Positions 21,023 to 30,044 of a stretch of DNA of 64,000 nt are shown piece by piece. The notes under the pieces are model-generated. The model saw only the letters and a list, made by a program, of their open reading frames with translations. It ran no database searches and had not been told where the DNA came from. A program made the position numbers and the translations under genes. Source of the stretch: Reyranella sp. (GTDB taxonomy: Bacteria > Pseudomonadota > Alphaproteobacteria > Reyranellales > Reyranellaceae). The first letter of the stretch is position 1, and the number at the start of each line of letters is the position of its first letter. The DNA lies in contig JAIEOV010000018.1 in the NCBI GenBank assembly GCA_019750135.1, positions 1 to 64,000 on the forward strand, read 5' to 3'.

Positions 21023-21964
21023 ATGTCTGACAACCCCCCGATCGAATACGACTTTCCCGACATAAGGCGGTGGGAGAAGGGCGATGCGCCTTACATCCAC
21101 GTCCGCGAAAGCGGCAAGCCCGGCCCGACGGTCATGGTGGCGTCGCTGACGCACGGCAACGAGGTGTCGGGGGCGATCGTGGTCGACGAGCTGCTCGGCC
21201 GCGGGCTGAAGCCGCGCCAGGGTACGCTGATCTTCTCTTTCAACAATTTCGAGGCCTATCAGCGCTTCGACCCCAACAACCCGTTCAAGTCGCGCATGAT
21301 CGACGAGGACTTCAATCGCACGTGGGGGCGGCTCGACCAGCCGGCGACGACGCGCGAGACGAGGCGCGCCCAGGCCGTGCGGCCCTATGTCGAGCGCGCC
21401 GATCTGCTGCTCGACCTCCATTCCATGCACGACGACTGCGTGCCGCTGATGCTGTGCGGGCCGCTCGACCGCGGCGCCGAGCTCGCCAAGCGGCTGGGCG
21501 CGCCGGCCGACATCGTGCGCGACCGCGGCCATGCCGCCGGCATGCGCATGCGCGACTATGGCGGCTTCGGCGACCCACAGGGCGACAAGACCGCGCTGCT
21601 GATCGAGACCGGGCAGCACTGGCGCCAGTCGTCGGTCGTGGTGGCCAAGGACGTGGCGCATCGTTTCCTCACCGAGAGCGGGATCGTCGAGGCCTCCGAC
21701 CTGCCCGCCGACTGGAAGCAGCCCGCGCCGCCCAGCCAGCGCGTCGTGCAGGTCACGCATGCCATCGCCACCAAGCGCGGCAACTTCACGCCGGCGCGTC
21801 GCTTCGAGGGCCAGGAGGTGGTCGCCAAGGCCGGCACCGTGCTGGGCCACGATGACGGCGAGCCGGTGACGACGCCCTACGACGACTGCGTGCTGGTGAT
21901 GCCGGCGGTGAACCGGCCGTTGCGCGCCGGCGTCACGGTTGTTCGTCTGGGTCGGCTGATCTGA
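21023..21964 (+). CDS. Succinylglutamate desuccinylase/aspartoacylase family protein
   Basis: A 313-residue zinc-dependent M14-like deacylase. The Zn-binding HxxE is in SLTHGNEVSG and the third ligand in DLHSMH, with the NFEAYQRFDPNNPFKSRMIDEDFNR segment typical of the AstE/AspA family. Such enzymes remove acyl groups from N-acyl amino acids or related amides; the substrate here is unknown. The start was placed at MSDNPPIEYDF because upstream codons fall in the relic region. Its 3' end overlaps the convergent murJ by 32 bp. Confidence 0.9.
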   Translation: MSDNPPIEYDFPDIRRWEKGDAPYIHVRESGKPGPTVMVASLTHGNEVSGAIVVDELLGRGLKPRQGTLIFSFNNFEAYQRFDPNNPFKSRMIDEDFNRTWGRLDQPATTRETRRAQAVRPYVERADLLLDLHSMHDDCVPLMLCGPLDRGAELAKRLGAPADIVRDRGHAAGMRMRDYGGFGDPQGDKTALLIETGQHWRQSSVVVAKDVAHRFLTESGIVEASDLPADWKQPAPPSQRVVQVTHAIATKRGNFTPARRFEGQEVVAKAGTVLGHDDGEPVTTPYDDCVLVMPAVNRPLRAGVTVVRLGRLI

Positions 21965-23519
21965 GGCCGGGCTGGCGGCGCATGACGAAGCGCAGCTCGG
22001 CGAGACGCACGACGCCGAGCAGCGCGCCCAGCGCGGCGTAGACCACCATCCCCAGCGCACAGACGCCGAACAGGGCCACCACGCCCTTGACGTTGGCGTG
22101 GGCCAGGGCCGGATCCAGCACCACGAGCGCCCCCCAGAGGGCGACGCCCATGCCGATGGTCGCCGCCATCATGCGCCACGACCGCGAGACCAGCCGCCGA
22201 TCGGCGACCAGGTGACCGCGCCGGTGGAGCACGAGGGCCAGCATCGCCGCGTTCAGCCAGCCCGACAGCGACGTGGCGAGCGCGACGCCGATCTGGGCGA
22301 GGCTGGTGCCGTAGAGGAAGAAGACGTTGAGAATCACGTTCACGACGATGGCGACGATCGCGATGTAGAGCGGCGTGCGCGTGTCCTCGCGGGCGAAGAA
22401 GCCCGGGGTCAGCGCCTTGATCAGCACGTAGGCCGGCAGGCCGACGACGTAGGCGGCCAGCGCGCTTGCCGTGCGCAAGGTATCGTCGTGCCCGAAGCGG
22501 CCGCGCTCGAACAGCACGCGGATGATGGGCTCGCTCAGCAGCCACAGCGCCACCGCTGCGGGGAGGCTGAGCAGCAGGCCGAACTCGATGGCGCGATTCT
22601 GGTTGGCCATCGCCGATTCCATCTGGCCGGCGCGGAGCTGACGGGCCAGCAGCGGCAGCAGGGCCGTGCCGATGGCAATGCCGACCACGCCGAGCGGCAA
22701 TTGGGCGATGCGGTCGGCGTAGAAGAGGGCCGAGATCGTGCCGACCGGCAGCAGCGAGGCCCACACCACGTCGAGCATGGTGCTGATCTGCTGCGCGCCG
22801 CCGCCGATCGCCACCGGCGTCGCCAGCTTGACCAGCCGCGCCACCCGCGCCGTCCAGCGCGGGCGTACCAGCGTCATGATGACATCGTCGCGGGCACAGG
22901 CGATCAGCAGCCACAGCCATTGCAGCAGGCCCCCGATCGCCACCCCGATCGAGGCGGCATAGCCGCTGTTGGGCAGGAGCGGCGTCAGGCCGAGCACGGT
23001 GCCGATCATCGCCAGGTTGAGGAGGATGGGCGTCGCCGCAACATGGGCGAAGCGGTCGATGCTGTTCAGCACGCCGCCGTACAGCGAGGCCAGCGAGATG
23101 AACAGCAGGTAGGGGAAGGTGATGCGGCCGAACTCGACGGCCATGGCGAAGGTTGACGCCTCGTCGCGCATGCCGGGCGCCAGCACCGCCACGACCCAGG
23201 GCATGGCAATCATCAGCACGATCGAGAACGGCACCAGCACCAGCAACAGGGCGGCGTGGGCCTGGCGGGCGAAGGCCAGCGCTTCGGCGCGGCCGTTGTC
23301 CTGCAGCTCGCGCGAGAAAAGCGGCACGAAGGCCGCCGAGAAGGCGCCCTCGGCGAACAGGCGGCGGAACAGGTTAGGCAGCTTGAAGGCGACGAAGAAG
23401 GCGTCGGCCATCGGGCCCAAGCCCAGCATCGCCGACAGCACGACATCGCGGACAAAGCCCACGAGCCGGCTCAGCAGCGTGAAGCCGCCGACAGTGGCGA
23501 CGGCGCGGCCGAGGCTCAT
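21933..23519 (-). CDS. murJ: Lipid II flippase MurJ (MviN)
   Basis: A 528-residue inner-membrane MOP-superfamily protein with about 14 hydrophobic segments, moving lipid II across the membrane for peptidoglycan synthesis. Conserved N-terminal features are seen: VATVGGFTLLSRLVGFVRD, ADAFFVAFKLPNLFRRLFAEGAFSAAFVP, and the FYADRIAQLPLGVVGIAIGTALLP region. Length is typical. The last residues (DPDEQP) are encoded in the overlap with the convergent deacylase gene. A family B inverted repeat lies 20 bp upstream of the start, so its promoter is probably within or beyond that repeat. Confidence 0.96.
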   Translation of the reverse strand: MSLGRAVATVGGFTLLSRLVGFVRDVVLSAMLGLGPMADAFFVAFKLPNLFRRLFAEGAFSAAFVPLFSRELQDNGRAEALAFARQAHAALLLVLVPFSIVLMIAMPWVVAVLAPGMRDEASTFAMAVEFGRITFPYLLFISLASLYGGVLNSIDRFAHVAATPILLNLAMIGTVLGLTPLLPNSGYAASIGVAIGGLLQWLWLLIACARDDVIMTLVRPRWTARVARLVKLATPVAIGGGAQQISTMLDVVWASLLPVGTISALFYADRIAQLPLGVVGIAIGTALLPLLARQLRAGQMESAMANQNRAIEFGLLLSLPAAVALWLLSEPIIRVLFERGRFGHDDTLRTASALAAYVVGLPAYVLIKALTPGFFAREDTRTPLYIAIVAIVVNVILNVFFLYGTSLAQIGVALATSLSGWLNAAMLALVLHRRGHLVADRRLVSRSWRMMAATIGMGVALWGALVVLDPALAHANVKGVVALFGVCALGMVVYAALGALLGVVRLAELRFVMRRQPGLRSADPDEQP

Positions 23520-23539
23520 GCTAGTAGGCCCAATGATGA

Positions 23540-23648
23540 CCTCATCCTGAGGAGCCGCGCGCAGCGCGGCGTCTCGAAGGATGAGCTACAACGAGACTGG
23601 TGCCTACCCTTCGAGACGCCGCGCTGCGCGCGGCTCCTCAGGGTGAGG
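23540..23648. repeat. Long inverted repeat family B, copy 2
   Basis: 109 bp with arms CCTCATCCTGAGGAGCCGCG and CGCGGCTCCTCAGGGTGAGG, inner arms GCGTCTCGAAGGATGAG and CCTTCGAGACGC. Same family as 20628-20779 but lacking its central extension. It sits directly upstream of murJ and contains no gene. Confidence 0.88.
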
Positions 23649-23721
23649 TGCGGGGTGTTGCGAGCGAAGAATCGTGTAGAAACAGTCACTTCGCTTTTCA
23701 GGTCGACCGCCATAATCCTGT

Positions 23722-23819
23722 CATCGTCAGATGCCATATTCTCTCTCGGTGGCGGCCGGTGATGTGATGACCGGTATAAACCGCTACCACGGCCGGTCCT
23801 TAACGGGGCCGGTTTTTTA
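23722..23819 (+). ncRNA. Candidate small RNA with two stem-loops and intrinsic terminator
   Basis: Between murJ and the monooxygenase, the + strand holds a -10-like CATAAT (23711-23716) with a weak CTTCGC -35, then a compound hairpin: outer stem GGTGGCGG (23748-23755) with CCGCTACC (23781-23788), inner stem CCGGT with ACCGG around GATGTGATG. A second stem-loop with six T residues follows. Both flanking genes are on the minus strand, so the terminator serves neither. About 98 nt if transcription starts near 23722. I do not recognise the RNA family. Confidence 0.5.
23793..23818 (+). terminator. Rho-independent terminator (+ strand)
   Basis: Stem CCGGTCC (23793-23799) with GGGCCGG (23806-23812), one G-T pair, 6-base loop, followed directly by TTTTTT (23813-23818). 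It points towards the 3' end of the convergent monooxygenase gene, whose stop codon overlaps the T-run. On the opposite strand the same stem has no T-run. Confidence 0.75.
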
Positions 23820-25067
23820 TTGGGCGGCCGCCAGCTTCAGCAATGTCTCGCGGTCCTGGGTCGCGAGCTTCTTGTAGTCGCCGACGATCCTTTCCAGCTC
23901 ATCGGCCGGCAGCACGCTTTCCAGATCGGTGAAGCCCTGCGGCGCGCGCTGCTCGACGAGGTCGAGCATGACGTCGATGCCCTTGCGACGATTGCTTTGG
24001 ACGATGGCCGCGGTCGGCGGCAGGCGCCGCCGCTCGTAGCGCTTCAGTGCCGCCTCCGGATCGCCGCCGGCCAGAAGTTCCTGGGTGATCGCCTCGCCGT
24101 CGAGGATCGCCTGCGAGGCGCCGTTGGAGCCGATCGGATACATCGGATGCGCGGCATCGCCCAAAAGGGTGATGCGGCCGTGGCTCCAGCCCGGCAGCGG
24201 ATCGCGGTCGACCATGGGGAACTCGAGAATGGTGTGGGCCGCGCGGATGACGCCCGGCACGTTGAGCCAGCCGAAGTTCCAGTTCTCGAAGCGCGGCAGG
24301 AAGTCGGCAAGCTTGCCCGGCCGGTTCCAGTCCTCGCGCGGCAGCATGGCGCCGTCGCCCATGTGCAGGTCGCAGATCCAGTTGATCAACGCCTCGCCGC
24401 GCTCGGCATGGGCGCGACTGATCGGATAGCAGACGAATTTCTGATTGTGATGGCCCGCCTGAACCATGGTGTTGCCGCCGAGGTAGGGCTTACCCACGGT
24501 GACGCCGCGCCACATCAGGATGCCCTGCCACTTGGGCGGGCCCTCGTCAGGATGGAAATGGGCGCGCACGGCGGAGTGGATGCCATCGGCGCCGATCAGG
24601 ATGTCCGCCGCCGTCGTCTCGACGATCGCGCCGTCACGGTCGGCGAAGCGCGCCGTGACCGTGTTGCCCTTCTGCTCGAAGCCCGCAATTCGCCGGCCGA
24701 ACTTGATGCGCCCCGCGCCCAGCATCTGCTCGGCGGCGCGGAACAGGATCATCTGCAGCTCGCCGCGATGGATGGAGAATTGCGGCCAGGGCAGGCCGGC
24801 GTGGCGGCCGCGCGGATCGGCCCAGATGGTCTGGCCGTGGCGGTTGGCATAGCGCAGCTCGCGCGTCTCGATGGCGGTCGCGGCCAGCGCCGGCTGCAGC
24901 CCCAGGCTCGAGAGGATGCGCACGGCGCCCGCCTGAATGTTGATGCCGACGCCGAGCGGCTTCAACTCGCTCACGGCCTCGAACACCTCGACATCGAAGC
25001 CGGCGCGATGGAGGCACATCGCGGCGGTCAAGCCGCCGATGCCGGCGCCGGCGATGACAATCTTCAT
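23817..25067 (-). CDS. FAD-dependent aromatic monooxygenase
   Basis: A 416-residue class-A flavoprotein monooxygenase. It has the FAD motif GAGIGGLTAA at residues 7-16, the DG fingerprint ILIGADGIHSAVR mid-protein and the GD motif ITLLGDAAHPMYPIGSNG for ribityl binding. Such enzymes hydroxylate phenolic or heteroaromatic acids using NAD(P)H and oxygen; the substrate (6-hydroxynicotinate- or salicylate-like) cannot be assigned. It starts 7 bp after DUF971 in a minus-strand run Trm112-DUF971-monooxygenase. The stop codon overlaps the T-run of an opposing terminator. Confidence 0.9.
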   Translation of the reverse strand: MKIVIAGAGIGGLTAAMCLHRAGFDVEVFEAVSELKPLGVGINIQAGAVRILSSLGLQPALAATAIETRELRYANRHGQTIWADPRGRHAGLPWPQFSIHRGELQMILFRAAEQMLGAGRIKFGRRIAGFEQKGNTVTARFADRDGAIVETTAADILIGADGIHSAVRAHFHPDEGPPKWQGILMWRGVTVGKPYLGGNTMVQAGHHNQKFVCYPISRAHAERGEALINWICDLHMGDGAMLPREDWNRPGKLADFLPRFENWNFGWLNVPGVIRAAHTILEFPMVDRDPLPGWSHGRITLLGDAAHPMYPIGSNGASQAILDGEAITQELLAGGDPEAALKRYERRRLPPTAAIVQSNRRKGIDVMLDLVEQRAPQGFTDLESVLPADELERIVGDYKKLATQDRETLLKLAAAQ

Positions 25068-25074
25068 GGCGGGC

Positions 25075-25488
25075 TCAGGCGTCGCGGCTCAGGCCGCGAT
25101 AGAGCAGGGCGGCCTGGTAGGCGGCCCATTTCTCCGCGTAGCTGTCGCCCAGCTCGCGCAGGTAGGACCAGCTGTAGATGCCGCTGTCGTGGCGGTCGTC
25201 GAATACGATGCGGATGGCGTAGTGGCCGACCGGCTCGACGGCGGCGATCTTCACGTGACGGCGCCCGGACACGATCTTCTTCTGGCTGGGGCCGTGGCCC
25301 TGGACCTCGGCCGACGGGCTTTCGACCCGCAGGTACTCGGCCGGCAGCGAATGGGTGATCCCGTCGGAGAACTCGATCTCGAGCCGCGCGTCTTCCTTGA
25401 AGACGCGCAGTTCGGTCGGCCACGGTGCGGTCGTCTCGTAACTGCCTTCGTCCGGTGCGGACTTGGGGAATTGATCGGCTGCGCTCAC
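25075..25488 (-). CDS. DUF971 (GBBH-like N-terminal domain) protein
   Basis: A 137-residue single-domain DUF971 protein. The family shares the N-terminal domain of gamma-butyrobetaine hydroxylase and has patterns seen here as [27 protein letters not shown] and [13 protein letters not shown]. In bacteria it is often near Fe-S assembly or Mrp genes; its biochemical role is unknown. Start is GTG at 25488, overlapping the Trm112-like stop in a GTGA junction, so translation is probably coupled. Confidence 0.88.
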   Translation of the reverse strand: MSAADQFPKSAPDEGSYETTAPWPTELRVFKEDARLEIEFSDGITHSLPAEYLRVESPSAEVQGHGPSQKKIVSGRRHVKIAAVEPVGHYAIRIVFDDRHDSGIYSWSYLRELGDSYAEKWAAYQAALLYRGLSRDA

Positions 25489-25700
25489 GGCACGTCCCTG
25501 ATCACGCGCGCCTCGCTCACCAGCATGATGGGGATGCCGTCACGGATGGGATAGGCGAGCCCGGCCTTGCGGCTGATCAGCTCGCCGGCCGCGGCGTCGT
25601 ACTCCAACGGCCCGTGCGAGGCCGGGCACACCAGGATCTCCAGCAGCTTGGGATCGACACCTGAGCGGCGCGATGCGGGTTCGTCCGATGGCGGGGTCAT
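25485..25700 (-). CDS. Trm112-like family protein
   Basis: A 71-residue Trm112-fold protein with [20 protein letters not shown] near the N-terminus and the [16 protein letters not shown] core. Only one cysteine of the usual zinc-knuckle CPxC pattern remains (CPAS), so metal binding is unlikely. Eukaryotic Trm112 activates methyltransferases; bacterial members are uncharacterised and often adjoin LPS, lpxK or DUF971 genes. Translationally coupled to DUF971. Confidence 0.9.
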   Translation of the reverse strand: MTPPSDEPASRRSGVDPKLLEILVCPASHGPLEYDAAAGELISRKAGLAYPIRDGIPIMLVSEARVIRDVP

Positions 25701-25718
25701 GGTGCCTTTTATATCATG

Positions 25719-25765
25719 GTCTTCCGGACCGCGCGCGTCCCCGCGACGCGCGCGGTCCGAAAGAC
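25719..25765. repeat. Palindromic repeat family C, full copy
   Basis: 21-bp arms with a single mismatch (left GTCTTCCGGACCGCGCGCG..., right its complement) around a 5-base loop. The right arm ends one base before the Lon-domain gene stop codon. Part copies abut gene ends at 49854-49875 and at 55797-55807. A strong stem-loop lying where the minus-strand Lon-domain transcript should end and before the Trm112 start. Confidence 0.85.
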
Positions 25766-26479
25766 TCAATTCGCCCGCTTGGGTGGGGTTTCGCCGGACT
25801 GGCCGAAGGCGTTCATTTCCAGGAAGGCGACCAGGAGCTTGGCGCGGGCCGTCGAATCGGCGGCTTCCAGCAGGGCCTGCTTCTCGGCCGGGCCGAAGGG
25901 CAGGACCATGGACAGTGAGGTCACCAGATTGGCATCGGCCGCCTGCTTCACGGCGTCCCAGTCGGTCGACAGGTTGCGGCCGCGGAAGAAGGCGGCCAGT
26001 GCCGCCATCAGCCGCTCGCGGTCGAGCTCGACCGGCTCGTCGGCATGGTCGAGATCGGCGCGATACGGCGAGAACACCGAGGAGACGCGGCGATAGCCGC
26101 CATGGGCGAGATCGAGCTCGCGCACGATCTCGAAGCGGCAAACGCCGGACAGCGCCAGCAGCAGCCGGCCGTCCTCGGTCTCGTTGAAACTGACGATGCG
26201 GCCGGCGCAGCCCACCTTGTGCACCTTGGGCCGGCCATCCTCGGTCGGCAGTCCATCACCGGCAAAGCCGCCGGGCTGCATCGGCTGCACCATGCCGATC
26301 ATGCGATGGCCGGCCAGCGCATCGAAGATCATCGAGAGATAGCGCGGCTCGAAGATGTTGAGCGGCAGCTTGCCGCCGGGCAGCAGCAGGACGCCCGACA
26401 GCGGAAAGATCGGCAGCGTCTCGGGCAGCTGCTCGAAGCTCGGCTCGAACGGATTGCGCCCGGGCACCCGCTCGGTCAT
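25766..26479 (-). CDS. Lon-protease substrate-binding-domain protein (LON_substr_bdg)
   Basis: A 237-residue protein equivalent to the N-terminal substrate-recognition domain of Lon without ATPase or protease parts. Hallmarks are [30 protein letters not shown] near the start and [27 protein letters not shown]. Stand-alone members are common in alphaproteobacteria next to the thioredoxin-TPR gene, as here (13 bp downstream of it); exact role unknown. The start at MTERVPG was chosen over a longer frame that overlaps the neighbour. Confidence 0.9.
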   Translation of the reverse strand: MTERVPGRNPFEPSFEQLPETLPIFPLSGVLLLPGGKLPLNIFEPRYLSMIFDALAGHRMIGMVQPMQPGGFAGDGLPTEDGRPKVHKVGCAGRIVSFNETEDGRLLLALSGVCRFEIVRELDLAHGGYRRVSSVFSPYRADLDHADEPVELDRERLMAALAAFFRGRNLSTDWDAVKQAADANLVTSLSMVLPFGPAEKQALLEAADSTARAKLLVAFLEMNAFGQSGETPPKRAN

Positions 26480-26492
26480 GCCGACGCGTCGA

Positions 26493-27425
26493 TCAGGAGA
26501 ACAGGATGGTCGACAGCCGCTTGCGGCCGTCGACGGCGAGTGGATCGGCAAAGCCCAGCGCCTCGAAGAACTTCAGGAGCTGCTGGCGAGCGGCCTCCTC
26601 GTTCCACTTGCGGTCGGCCTTGATCATGGCGAGCAGCTCGTTGATCGCTTCCTGGCGCTCGTTGCCGGCCCAGTAGGCCATGGCGAGATCGAGGCGCGCC
26701 TGCATGTCCTTGGGATCGGCGGCAGCCTTGGCCTTGAGGTCGTCGACCGGCCCCGCCTCCTTGGCCTTCTCGGCAAGGTCGATCGAGGCCTGCACGGCCA
26801 CGACGTCGGCGTTGGTCTTGTCCTTGGCCTCGACCTGGGCCAGCAGCTCCTTGGCCTGCTCGACGTCGCCGGTCTGCAGGTTGTAGCGCGCCAGGCCGGC
26901 CAGCGCGGTGACGTGCTTGGGGTCGGCGCCGAGGATTTCGCTGTAGATGCGCGCGGCCAGATCCTGGTCGTTCTGCGCGACGGCGGCTTTCGCATGCTCC
27001 AGCAGCTCGGCGATCTCGTCGCCGCCACCTTCGCCCGCGGGGCCGCCGGTCGCCTGCACCAGGCGGTCGACGAACTGCTTGACCTGGCTCTCGGGCACCG
27101 CGCCCATGAAGCCGTCGACCGGGCGGCCGCCGAAGAAGGCGTAGACCGCCGGGATCGACTGGATCCTGAGCTGCTGGGCCAGCATCTGGTTCTGGTCGAT
27201 GTTGATCTTGACCAGCTTGACCGCGCCGTTGGCCGCCTTGACGACCTTTTCGATCGCCGGCTGCAACTGCTTGCACGGCCCGCACCACGGCGCCCAGAAG
27301 TCGACGATCACCGGTACGGTGCGCGAGGCTTCCAGCACATCCTTGGCGAACTTGGTCTGGTCGCTGTCCTTGATGAGATCGGCGGGGGCAGCCTGCGGCG
27401 CGGCGCCCTTCAGCATCGGTTCCAT
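26493..27425 (-). CDS. cnoX: Thioredoxin-TPR chaperedoxin (CnoX/YbbN-like)
   Basis: A 310-residue protein with an N-terminal thioredoxin fold carrying the redox motif WCGPC (about residues 47-51) and a C-terminal TPR-like helical region from about residue 140. This matches the CnoX family, which protects proteins from over-oxidation and hands them to GroEL. E. coli CnoX lacks the redox CxxC, whereas alphaproteobacterial forms such as the Caulobacter one keep it, as here. Start at MEPMLKGAAPQ was chosen because the upstream in-frame extension lies in repeat-like sequence. Confidence 0.9.
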   Translation of the reverse strand: MEPMLKGAAPQAAPADLIKDSDQTKFAKDVLEASRTVPVIVDFWAPWCGPCKQLQPAIEKVVKAANGAVKLVKINIDQNQMLAQQLRIQSIPAVYAFFGGRPVDGFMGAVPESQVKQFVDRLVQATGGPAGEGGGDEIAELLEHAKAAVAQNDQDLAARIYSEILGADPKHVTALAGLARYNLQTGDVEQAKELLAQVEAKDKTNADVVAVQASIDLAEKAKEAGPVDDLKAKAAADPKDMQARLDLAMAYWAGNERQEAINELLAMIKADRKWNEEAARQQLLKFFEALGFADPLAVDGRKRLSTILFS

Positions 27426-27534
27426 GGATCCTCGAACGGGGGGAATTTGCGTTGCCCCGCAATGTGGCCTCCGCTCCCCGAGGGCGCAAGGGGGCGGGAT
27501 TCGGTTGGAATCGGCCTGAATCAACTGGAGTCAT

Positions 27535-27627
27535 GCTCCTCTCCTGGGGGAGAAGTTGGGTGAGGGGGTGATGCATGAGCAAGTCTTCGCTTACCCCTCA
27601 CCTAGCCTCTCCCCCCAAGGGCAGGGT
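27535..27627. repeat. Inverted repeat, CTCTCC/GGGTGAGGGG type
   Basis: Between the cnoX start and the DUF255 stop, arms CTCCTGGGGGAGAAG and CCTCTCCCCCCAAGG flank the pair GGTGAGGGG (27559-27567) and CCCCTCACC (27594-27602). Parts of the same vocabulary recur at 27801-27826 and in 35585-35626 (GAGAGGAACATGAGAG). No gene is seen in 27426-27848; it is wholly repeat sequence. Confidence 0.7.
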
Positions 27628-27649
27628 TATCGCAGGTGACTGCAAAACT

Positions 27650-27771
27650 CCGTCATCCCGACCGGAGCCTCGCGCAGCGAGGCGTAGTGGAGGGATCTGT
27701 TTTGTTGATGCATCGACAAAACAGGTCCCTCGGCTGCGCCGCCCTTCGGGCGGCTTCGCTCGGGATGACGG
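27650..27771. repeat. Dispersed repeat family D, copy 1 (GTCATCCC ends)
   Basis: About 122 bp with termini CCGTCATCCCGA and TCGGGATGACGG, an inner pair AGGGATCTGTTTTGT and ACAAAACAGGTCCCT around TGATGCATC. Related copies: 30045-30170, 48527-48611 (truncated), 52404-52470 and 59121-59187. It encodes nothing and looks like a non-autonomous mobile or REP-type element. Confidence 0.9.
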
Positions 27772-27848
27772 GAAGGATTGGTCACATGCGATAGCCCTGC
27801 CCCCAAGGGGGAGAGGAACATGAGAGAGGACAATGAGCGAACCTACGA

Positions 27849-29624
27849 TCAGCGATCGTCGACCTTGGTGGCGATGCTGTGGACCTCATCCGGGGTGAAG
27901 GCCGGGATCGAGCAGGCGCCGTTGGCGCAGGCGAAGGCGGCCGCTTCGGGGAGCTCGGGATACTCGACGTCGGCCGCCGGCAGCGGGCCCTCGCGGCGAT
28001 CAAGCCATTCGATGCGGAAATAACGCGTCGGGTAGGTGCGAGCGACCTCGTAGAGGGCACGCGCGGCGGGATCGTCCTTGGCGCCGACGATGGTGATGTG
28101 GGCGGGCTCGCGTGAAAGCTCACGGTCGGCCAACAGGGCGCCCGGCACGATCAGGTCTTCCTCGGCGAGCGCGATCAGGTATCGCATGCCATGCTCGGCC
28201 GCTTCCTTGAAGGCGGGCCGTGCGGCGCGGGCCAGCAGGTTGAGCAGCCGGACCGCGGCGACGTTCTCGTCGACCTGTTTCACCGGCTTGGCCAGTACGC
28301 CTTTCGCGCCGGGTTCGGGCGCGCGCACCATGAAGCCGCCCGACGAGTCGCGATGATCGCGCACGATCACCTCGCCGAGCTCGATGGCCAGGGTGAGGTA
28401 GCGCCGCTCGGCAGTGCTGCGATAGAGCGCGAGAGCCGCCTCGGCCATCGACAGCGTGTCGCCGAGATGGGTGTCGTCGTCGGCCGCCCGCGCATGGCCG
28501 AAGCCGCCGTTGGGCGCGCGGCGGTTGGCGACGATCCAGTCGAAGGCGCGCGTCGCCGCGTCGATCAGCGCCGGCTCGCCGGTGACGTCGTGGAGCGTGG
28601 CCAGGTTCGCGATCGCCCAGCCGTTCTCCCGCGCATAGGTGTTGCGGTCGATCGGCGGCTGCGGCCCGGCGCGGCGCTCGCTGTCGGTCCGGGCGTAGAA
28701 GACGTCGCCGTGCAGCGTCGGGCCGGCATCGGCATCCTGGCTGGTGTAGAAGGCGCCGCTGGGCGCGCGCATGAAATCCATCAGCCAGCGGGCGATGTCG
28801 CGCGCAGCGGCAAGATCGGCCGGATCGCTGCCGATCTGGTACGCCAGCACGTAGGCGCGCAGGGCGTCGCGCTGGATGTTCAGAAGCTTCTCGTAGTGCG
28901 GGCCCGACCAGTCGAGCTTGTCGGAGTACTGGAACATGCCGCCCCACACCGGATCGATCAGGCGGCGCGCGCCGGCGAGCGTGCGCGTCGACATCTCGCG
29001 CCAGGCCGCCGGCTCGGCATTGCGCTGCAGGTCGCGGCCGCGCTCCAGCACCCATTCGAGCGTGTCGCCATGGATGAAGCGGTGGGTGTCGCCGAAGCCG
29101 CCGTTCGTCTTGTCATAGCTCTTGAGCAGCAGCTCCTCGGTGCGCGCGCGGCGCTCGGCCGATAACGCGACGGCGTTGGGATCGACCGCGGCACCGGCCG
29201 CATAGGTCGGCAAGGCCGAGGGATCTTCGATGACGGCGGCCAGAAGCTTGGCGAACAGTTCGGGCGGGATGTAACCGCGGCGCTTGAAGATCTCGTTGCC
29301 GTCCCTGTCGAGCATGATGGTGGCGGGCCACCCCCAGTTCTCGTAGCGGTAGGACAATGCGGGATCGGAATCCTGGTCGACGCGCACGGCGATGAACTTC
29401 TCGGCGATGCGCTGCTGGATCGCTGGATCGCGATAGGTCGTGTGCTCCATGACGTGGCACCAGTGGCACCACACCGCCGCCATGTGCAGCAGGATATACT
29501 TGTCCTCGCGCGCCGCGCGGTCGAACAGCGACGGCCCCCACTTGGCCCAGGGCAGCGAGGGCGTCTCGGCCTGTGCCGGAGCCACGAAGACGACCAGGAA
29601 AAGGGCGAGGAGGAGGCGGCGCAT
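27849..29624 (-). CDS. DUF255 thioredoxin-domain protein (YyaL/SSP411-like), exported
   Basis: A 591-residue protein with an N-terminal signal peptide (hydrophobic segment then APAQA), a thioredoxin-like DUF255 domain with WCHWCHVMEHTTY near residues 51-63, and an (alpha/alpha)6-barrel resembling N-acylglucosamine 2-epimerases. The family (human SPATA20, bacterial YyaL) has no settled function; a redox or sugar-binding role has been suggested. It is shorter than the common 670-residue members. A periplasmic location is implied by the signal. Confidence 0.87.
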   Translation of the reverse strand: MRRLLLALFLVVFVAPAQAETPSLPWAKWGPSLFDRAAREDKYILLHMAAVWCHWCHVMEHTTYRDPAIQQRIAEKFIAVRVDQDSDPALSYRYENWGWPATIMLDRDGNEIFKRRGYIPPELFAKLLAAVIEDPSALPTYAAGAAVDPNAVALSAERRARTEELLLKSYDKTNGGFGDTHRFIHGDTLEWVLERGRDLQRNAEPAAWREMSTRTLAGARRLIDPVWGGMFQYSDKLDWSGPHYEKLLNIQRDALRAYVLAYQIGSDPADLAAARDIARWLMDFMRAPSGAFYTSQDADAGPTLHGDVFYARTDSERRAGPQPPIDRNTYARENGWAIANLATLHDVTGEPALIDAATRAFDWIVANRRAPNGGFGHARAADDDTHLGDTLSMAEAALALYRSTAERRYLTLAIELGEVIVRDHRDSSGGFMVRAPEPGAKGVLAKPVKQVDENVAAVRLLNLLARAARPAFKEAAEHGMRYLIALAEEDLIVPGALLADRELSREPAHITIVGAKDDPAARALYEVARTYPTRYFRIEWLDRREGPLPAADVEYPELPEAAAFACANGACSIPAFTPDEVHSIATKVDDR

Positions 29625-29644
29625 GCCCCCTGTACGGACCGCCG

Positions 29645-29974
29645 TCAGGCGCGGATTTGGTACTTCATCAATTCTTTACCGAGGCGGCCGGTCAGCCACA
29701 GGCCGCACATGCGGTAGTCGCTGATCAGCGACCACCAGGGCGCCTTGAAGGTCGCCGGCTTGTTCTTCTCGACGAAAAAGTGGGCGAACCAGGCGAAGGC
29801 ATAGCCCGCCACCGGCACCGCCAGCAGCCACCACCAGCTCTGGGTGGCGACGGCCCAGATCAGCAGCACGACCGAGGCGATCGACCCGACGTAGTGCAGC
29901 GCCCGCGTCTGCGGCTTGCGGTGCTCCCGCAGATAGAACGGCCAGAACTCGGCGTAGGTGCTCTGGATGGCCAT
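29645..29974 (-). CDS. Mpo1-like/DUF962 membrane protein
   Basis: A 109-residue protein of the DUF962/Mpo1 family with two hydrophobic segments (about residues 30-46 and 47-62). Conserved His residues in [13 protein letters not shown] and [16 protein letters not shown] match the metal-binding histidines of yeast Mpo1, a dioxygenase for 2-hydroxy fatty acid oxidation. Bacterial function is not established. Start is set at [10 protein letters not shown], the family-like N-terminus. It precedes the DUF255 gene by 20 bp on the same strand. Confidence 0.88.
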   Translation of the reverse strand: MAIQSTYAEFWPFYLREHRKPQTRALHYVGSIASVVLLIWAVATQSWWWLLAVPVAGYAFAWFAHFFVEKNKPATFKAPWWSLISDYRMCGLWLTGRLGKELMKYQIRA

Positions 29975-30044
29975 GCCGCCATCATACGACGATGCGGACC
30001 GTTTCACCTCCCCCGCGTTACGGGAATCGCATATGGCTCCAAAA

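Noticed and set aside
27650..27771. Possible CRISPR or tRNA-like structure in repeat blocks near 27.6-27.8 kb and 30.1 kb
   Set aside because: Only single inverted-repeat units with no regular spacers, and no cloverleaf; they match other dispersed repeat copies.
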